Translations under genes and position numbers: made by a program
From: Gemmatimonadota bacterium
GTDB lineage: Bacteria > Gemmatimonadota > Gemmatimonadetes > Gemmatimonadales > Gemmatimonadaceae
Reading direction: 5' to 3'
DNA: 64,000 nucleotides
Assembly: GCA_016704465.1 (NCBI GenBank)
Contig: JADJAD010000014.1
Span: 62,001-126,000, forward strand
Shown here: positions 61,525 to 64,000 of the stretch, one piece after another
Layout of the letters: each line of letters opens with the position of its first letter
How positions within the stretch are numbered: the stretch's first letter is position 1
The notes under the pieces: model-generated
The model's input: the letters and a program-made list of their open reading frames with translations, nothing else
The model's database searches: none
Told to the model about the DNA's origin: nothing

Positions 61525-62947
61525 CTACACCGCATCGGACAGCGAGGTGAAGTTGAAGTCGCGCACGCGCAGGCCGGGCATCACCTGACCGGCGGCGGTG
61601 CGCTCGGCCCGCCCGAGTTCATCGATCTTGTTCAGCATGAACAGCGGGCTCTCGTTCCAGCGGAAGTTCTTCAGCGCCCGCGTCACCTTTCCCTTCTCGA
61701 TCAGGAAGGTGCCGTCGCGGGTGAGGCCCGTCAGCAGCACGCTGCGCTGGTCGAGGAAGCGGATGTAGAAGAAGTGCGTCACGAGGACCCCCCGCTCGGT
61801 GCCGGCAATGAGCTCCTCGGTGCTCGCACTTCCGCCCACCATCTTGAGCCCACCGGGGCGCCCGCCGCCGAATCCACCACCACCACCACCCCCACCGCCA
61901 CCGCCGGTCGGGGTCACCCCCTGCTTCTGCGCCCAGTAGCGCGAGTACGACAGCTGCTTGAGGATCCCGTTCTCGATCCAGACCTGCCGTGCGACGGGGA
62001 GTCCCTCACTGTCAAACGGCTGGGCGAGCAGGTCGGGGTCGGCCGGATCGGAGAAGAGCGTGATCCGCTCGTCGGCGATCTTCTCGCCCACCCGGCTGCC
62101 GCCGCCCTTGCTCGAAAAGGTGCCGCGCCCCTCATCGGTATTGCGGGCGTTGAAGCTGCCGAGCAGTTGCGGGAGCATGTCGGCCACGGCCTGTGGCTCG
62201 AGCACGACGGGTGTACATGCCCGGCTCGATGGCCTGCGGCGAGCGCGAGGCCACGGCCTTCTGCGCCGCGACCGCGCCTAACGCGGCCGGGTCGAGCTTG
62301 CCCCAGTCCCGTGCCCCGGCCGACGCCCACCCGGACCCGGTGGCGTCGGGGGTGCGCACGGTCGTGCCGAGATTCACGTCGGTGGAGCGGTGGTAGGCAA
62401 ACAGTCCCTTGCTGGTCGCGATCGCCACCGCCCCGGCATTGGCCTCGAGGAAGCCGGCCACGAACAGGTCGCCCACCCCCTGCCCCGCCGTCGCCACCGT
62501 GGCCAGCACGCGCTTGACCGCCTCGGCGCGCGCCTCGGGGCCGAGGGCGGCGGTGCGCTCGATGAAGGCGTCGACGGGCGTATAGCTCTGCGGACCGAGT
62601 TCCGGCATCAGCTCCGGGTCCTCGGGCGAGAGACGGGCCAGCCGTTCGGCCTGGTCGACCGTGCGACGCAACGCGGTGTCGTCGAGCACGTTGCTCGACG
62701 CCGACGCCCGTCGCCGCCCGATCGTGGCGACGACCGTCACCGTGGTGTCGGTGATTCCGCCCGATGTCGTGATCTCGTTGCCGGCAAAGCGCGTGTTGCC
62801 GCTCCACCCGCTGGCGATGTTCACGCGCAGCTCGTCGGCCTTGCCCATGGCGAGGATGCGGTCGGCGAGCGCCTTGGCCTCGTCGCGCGTCAGCACCGCC
62901 ACGTCGGCGGCCGTGGCGTCGGCGAGCGTGTACAGGGAGCGCGGCAT
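61525..62947 (-). pseudogene. tldE: TldE/PmbA-type metalloprotease subunit, frame broken once
   Basis: About 473 residues after correction. The upstream part has LRVNIASGWSGNTRFAGNEI and LADRILAMGKADE; the downstream part has GGGSRVGEKIADERITLFSD and KGKVTRALKNFRWNESP, standard for TldE/PmbA. The frames change between EPGMYT and VLEPQAVADMLPQLLGSF; dropping one base of GGG at 62209-62211 joins them, so an insertion error is likely. An 11-glycine run followed by FGGGRPGG (about 61850-61900) is a peculiar flexible insertion. TldE forms a heterodimer with TldD and matures modified peptides (microcin B17) or degrades them. Its ATG overlaps the tldD stop (TGATG). Confidence 0.82.
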
Positions 62948-64000
62948 CAGACGTTCCTCCCGGTGTTCACGATGTTGACGCCGCGGAAGCGCGCGGGGAC
63001 GCAGCCGTGGCTCACCGAGTTGGACTGCCCGGGCTCACCCTTGCCGTCGCCGAACGAGCCGCCCAGCCAGTACGACGACTTGCCGCCGATCATGTCCATG
63101 CTGTTCCAGAAGTCCGGCGTGCGGCTCTGGTAAGCGACGTCCTTCAGCATGCCGGTGATCTTGCCGTTCCGGACCTCGTAGAACACCTGGCCCGAGAACT
63201 GGAAGTTGAAGCGTTGGTGGTCGATGGACCACGAGCCGCGGTTCTTCACGAGTATGCCCCGCTGCGTGTCGGCCACGATGTCGTCGAGCGAGATGTCCTG
63301 CTCCGCGGGAAGCAGCGAGATGTTCGGCATGCGCTGGAACTGCACGCTGGACCATGAATCGGCGAACGAGCAGCCGTGCGAGCGCGTGACGCCGGTGAGC
63401 CCGGAAATCCACGCCGCCTGCTCGCGTGTTGTCTGGTAGTCGGTGAACATCCCCTTGTCGACGATGAGCCACTCGTCGGCCGGGACTCCCCTCGTCGTCC
63501 CACGCCACGCGGGCCAGCGACCCCTCCTGCGTGCGATCGCCCCGAATGTTCATGAACGCTCCGCCGTACTTCAGCTTCCCGATCATCTTCTCTGGCGGGG
63601 CGATGAACGAGGTGCCGGCGTAGTTGGCCTCGTAACCCATGGCGCGATCGAGCTCGGTGGGATGGCCGATCGACTCGTGAATCGTGAGCCAGAGGTTGGT
63701 GGGATCGAGGATGAGGTCGTAGCGCCCCACCTCGACCGAGCGGGCCGTCAGCTTCTCGGCAGCGAGCGACGCCCAGCGCTCGGCGTTGCCCGTCATGTCG
63801 AGCGACTCGATGTACTCCCATCCCTGCCCGCGCGGGGCGAGTTCCTCGTTGTAGCTCTGGAACTCCCCGTCGGCAATGGCGGTCGCGGTGAACTGCGGCC
63901 CCACGCGCACGAAGGTCTGGGTGACGAGCGTGCCGTCGGTCGTGGCCAGCGTTTTCTCCTCGCGCAGCAGCGACATGCCCGAGTTGACAAAGCGCACCTT
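62947..64000 (-). pseudogene. tldD: TldD-type metalloprotease subunit, partial and frame broken once
   Basis: The 5' end lies beyond the window. The active-site helix is present: LTIHESIGHPTELDRAMGYE (HExxxH). FIAPPEKMIGKLKYGGAFMN and VAYQSRTPDFWNSMDMIGGK further support TldD. The reading frame changes between RVAWDDEG and VPADEWLIVDKG; one extra base in CCCC at 63488-63491 explains it, restoring VAWDDEGVPADEWLIVDKGM. With tldE it would encode the TldD/E zinc protease that cleaves unfolded or modified peptides in the cytoplasm. No peptide-modification genes are visible on this side. Confidence 0.85.

Overview
This is a high-GC, gene-dense bacterial chromosome segment with 51 protein genes (several frame-disrupted), one small RNA gene and no recognisable phage, IS element or CRISPR array. 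Gene content points to an aerobic Gram-negative-type heterotroph with an outer membrane: a TolC/MacA/MacB-like exporter, many signal peptides and lipoproteins, MglA/MglB polarity proteins, BshB1 of bacillithiol synthesis, a DUF2911 secreted protein and secreted M20 hydrolases. The combination fits Gemmatimonadota best; this is inference from gene content, since no rRNA is present.

Layout. 0.2-9.9 kb: mixed single genes (SulP transporter, quinone oxidoreductase, ArgA-like acetyltransferase, TolB-like propeller, acyl-CoA ligase, DNA polymerase IV, AIM24 protein). 9.9-15.7 kb: minus-strand signalling pair, a 1331-residue NtrY-like histidine kinase followed by a pseudokinase-kinase fusion. 15.7-26.1 kb: creatininase-like gene, a secreted protein, then an exporter cluster of TolC, MacA-like adaptor, one ATPase and four MacB-type permeases. 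26.2-31.7 kb: bshB1, kynurenine formamidase-like gene, a two-gene ABC transporter, cysteine desulfurase and mnmA. 31.7-41.6 kb, minus strand: glycerophosphodiester phosphodiesterase lipoprotein, grpE-dnaJ, then a tight run dnaX-ybaB-recR-small gene-mglB-mglA-pgsA-cinA, with the SRP RNA gene upstream of dnaX. 41.7-50.8 kb, minus strand: threonine aldolase, YihY, YtxH, then central carbon genes fba, pgi, a PhnP-like hydrolase, pyk and tal. 50.8-64 kb: DUF2911 protein, DNA alkylation repair protein, two tandem secreted M20 paralogues, nitronate monooxygenase-like enzyme, NAD-binding protein, alpha/beta hydrolase lipoprotein, fused chorismate mutase-prephenate dehydrogenase and the TldD/TldE protease pair, cut by the window end.

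The signals that ordinary annotation would miss are at DNA level. First, three unrelated genes (an FtsX-type permease, threonine aldolase, transaldolase) each carry exactly four copies of the heptamer CCCGTCC ending 3-5 bases before the start codon; dnaX carries one copy at the same spacing. Second, the word CGTTAGGC recurs about 17-20 times, supplies nearly every TTA codon (always as Leu-Gly) and sits at several stop codons. Third, promoters share a TAGATT/TAGCTT-type -10 box, some placed so that the mRNA would be leaderless. Fourth, most longer intergenic gaps contain perfect tandem repeats of 11-21 bp. Six single-base frame breaks in five conserved genes look like homopolymer errors in the assembly and should be checked before calling any of those genes dead.
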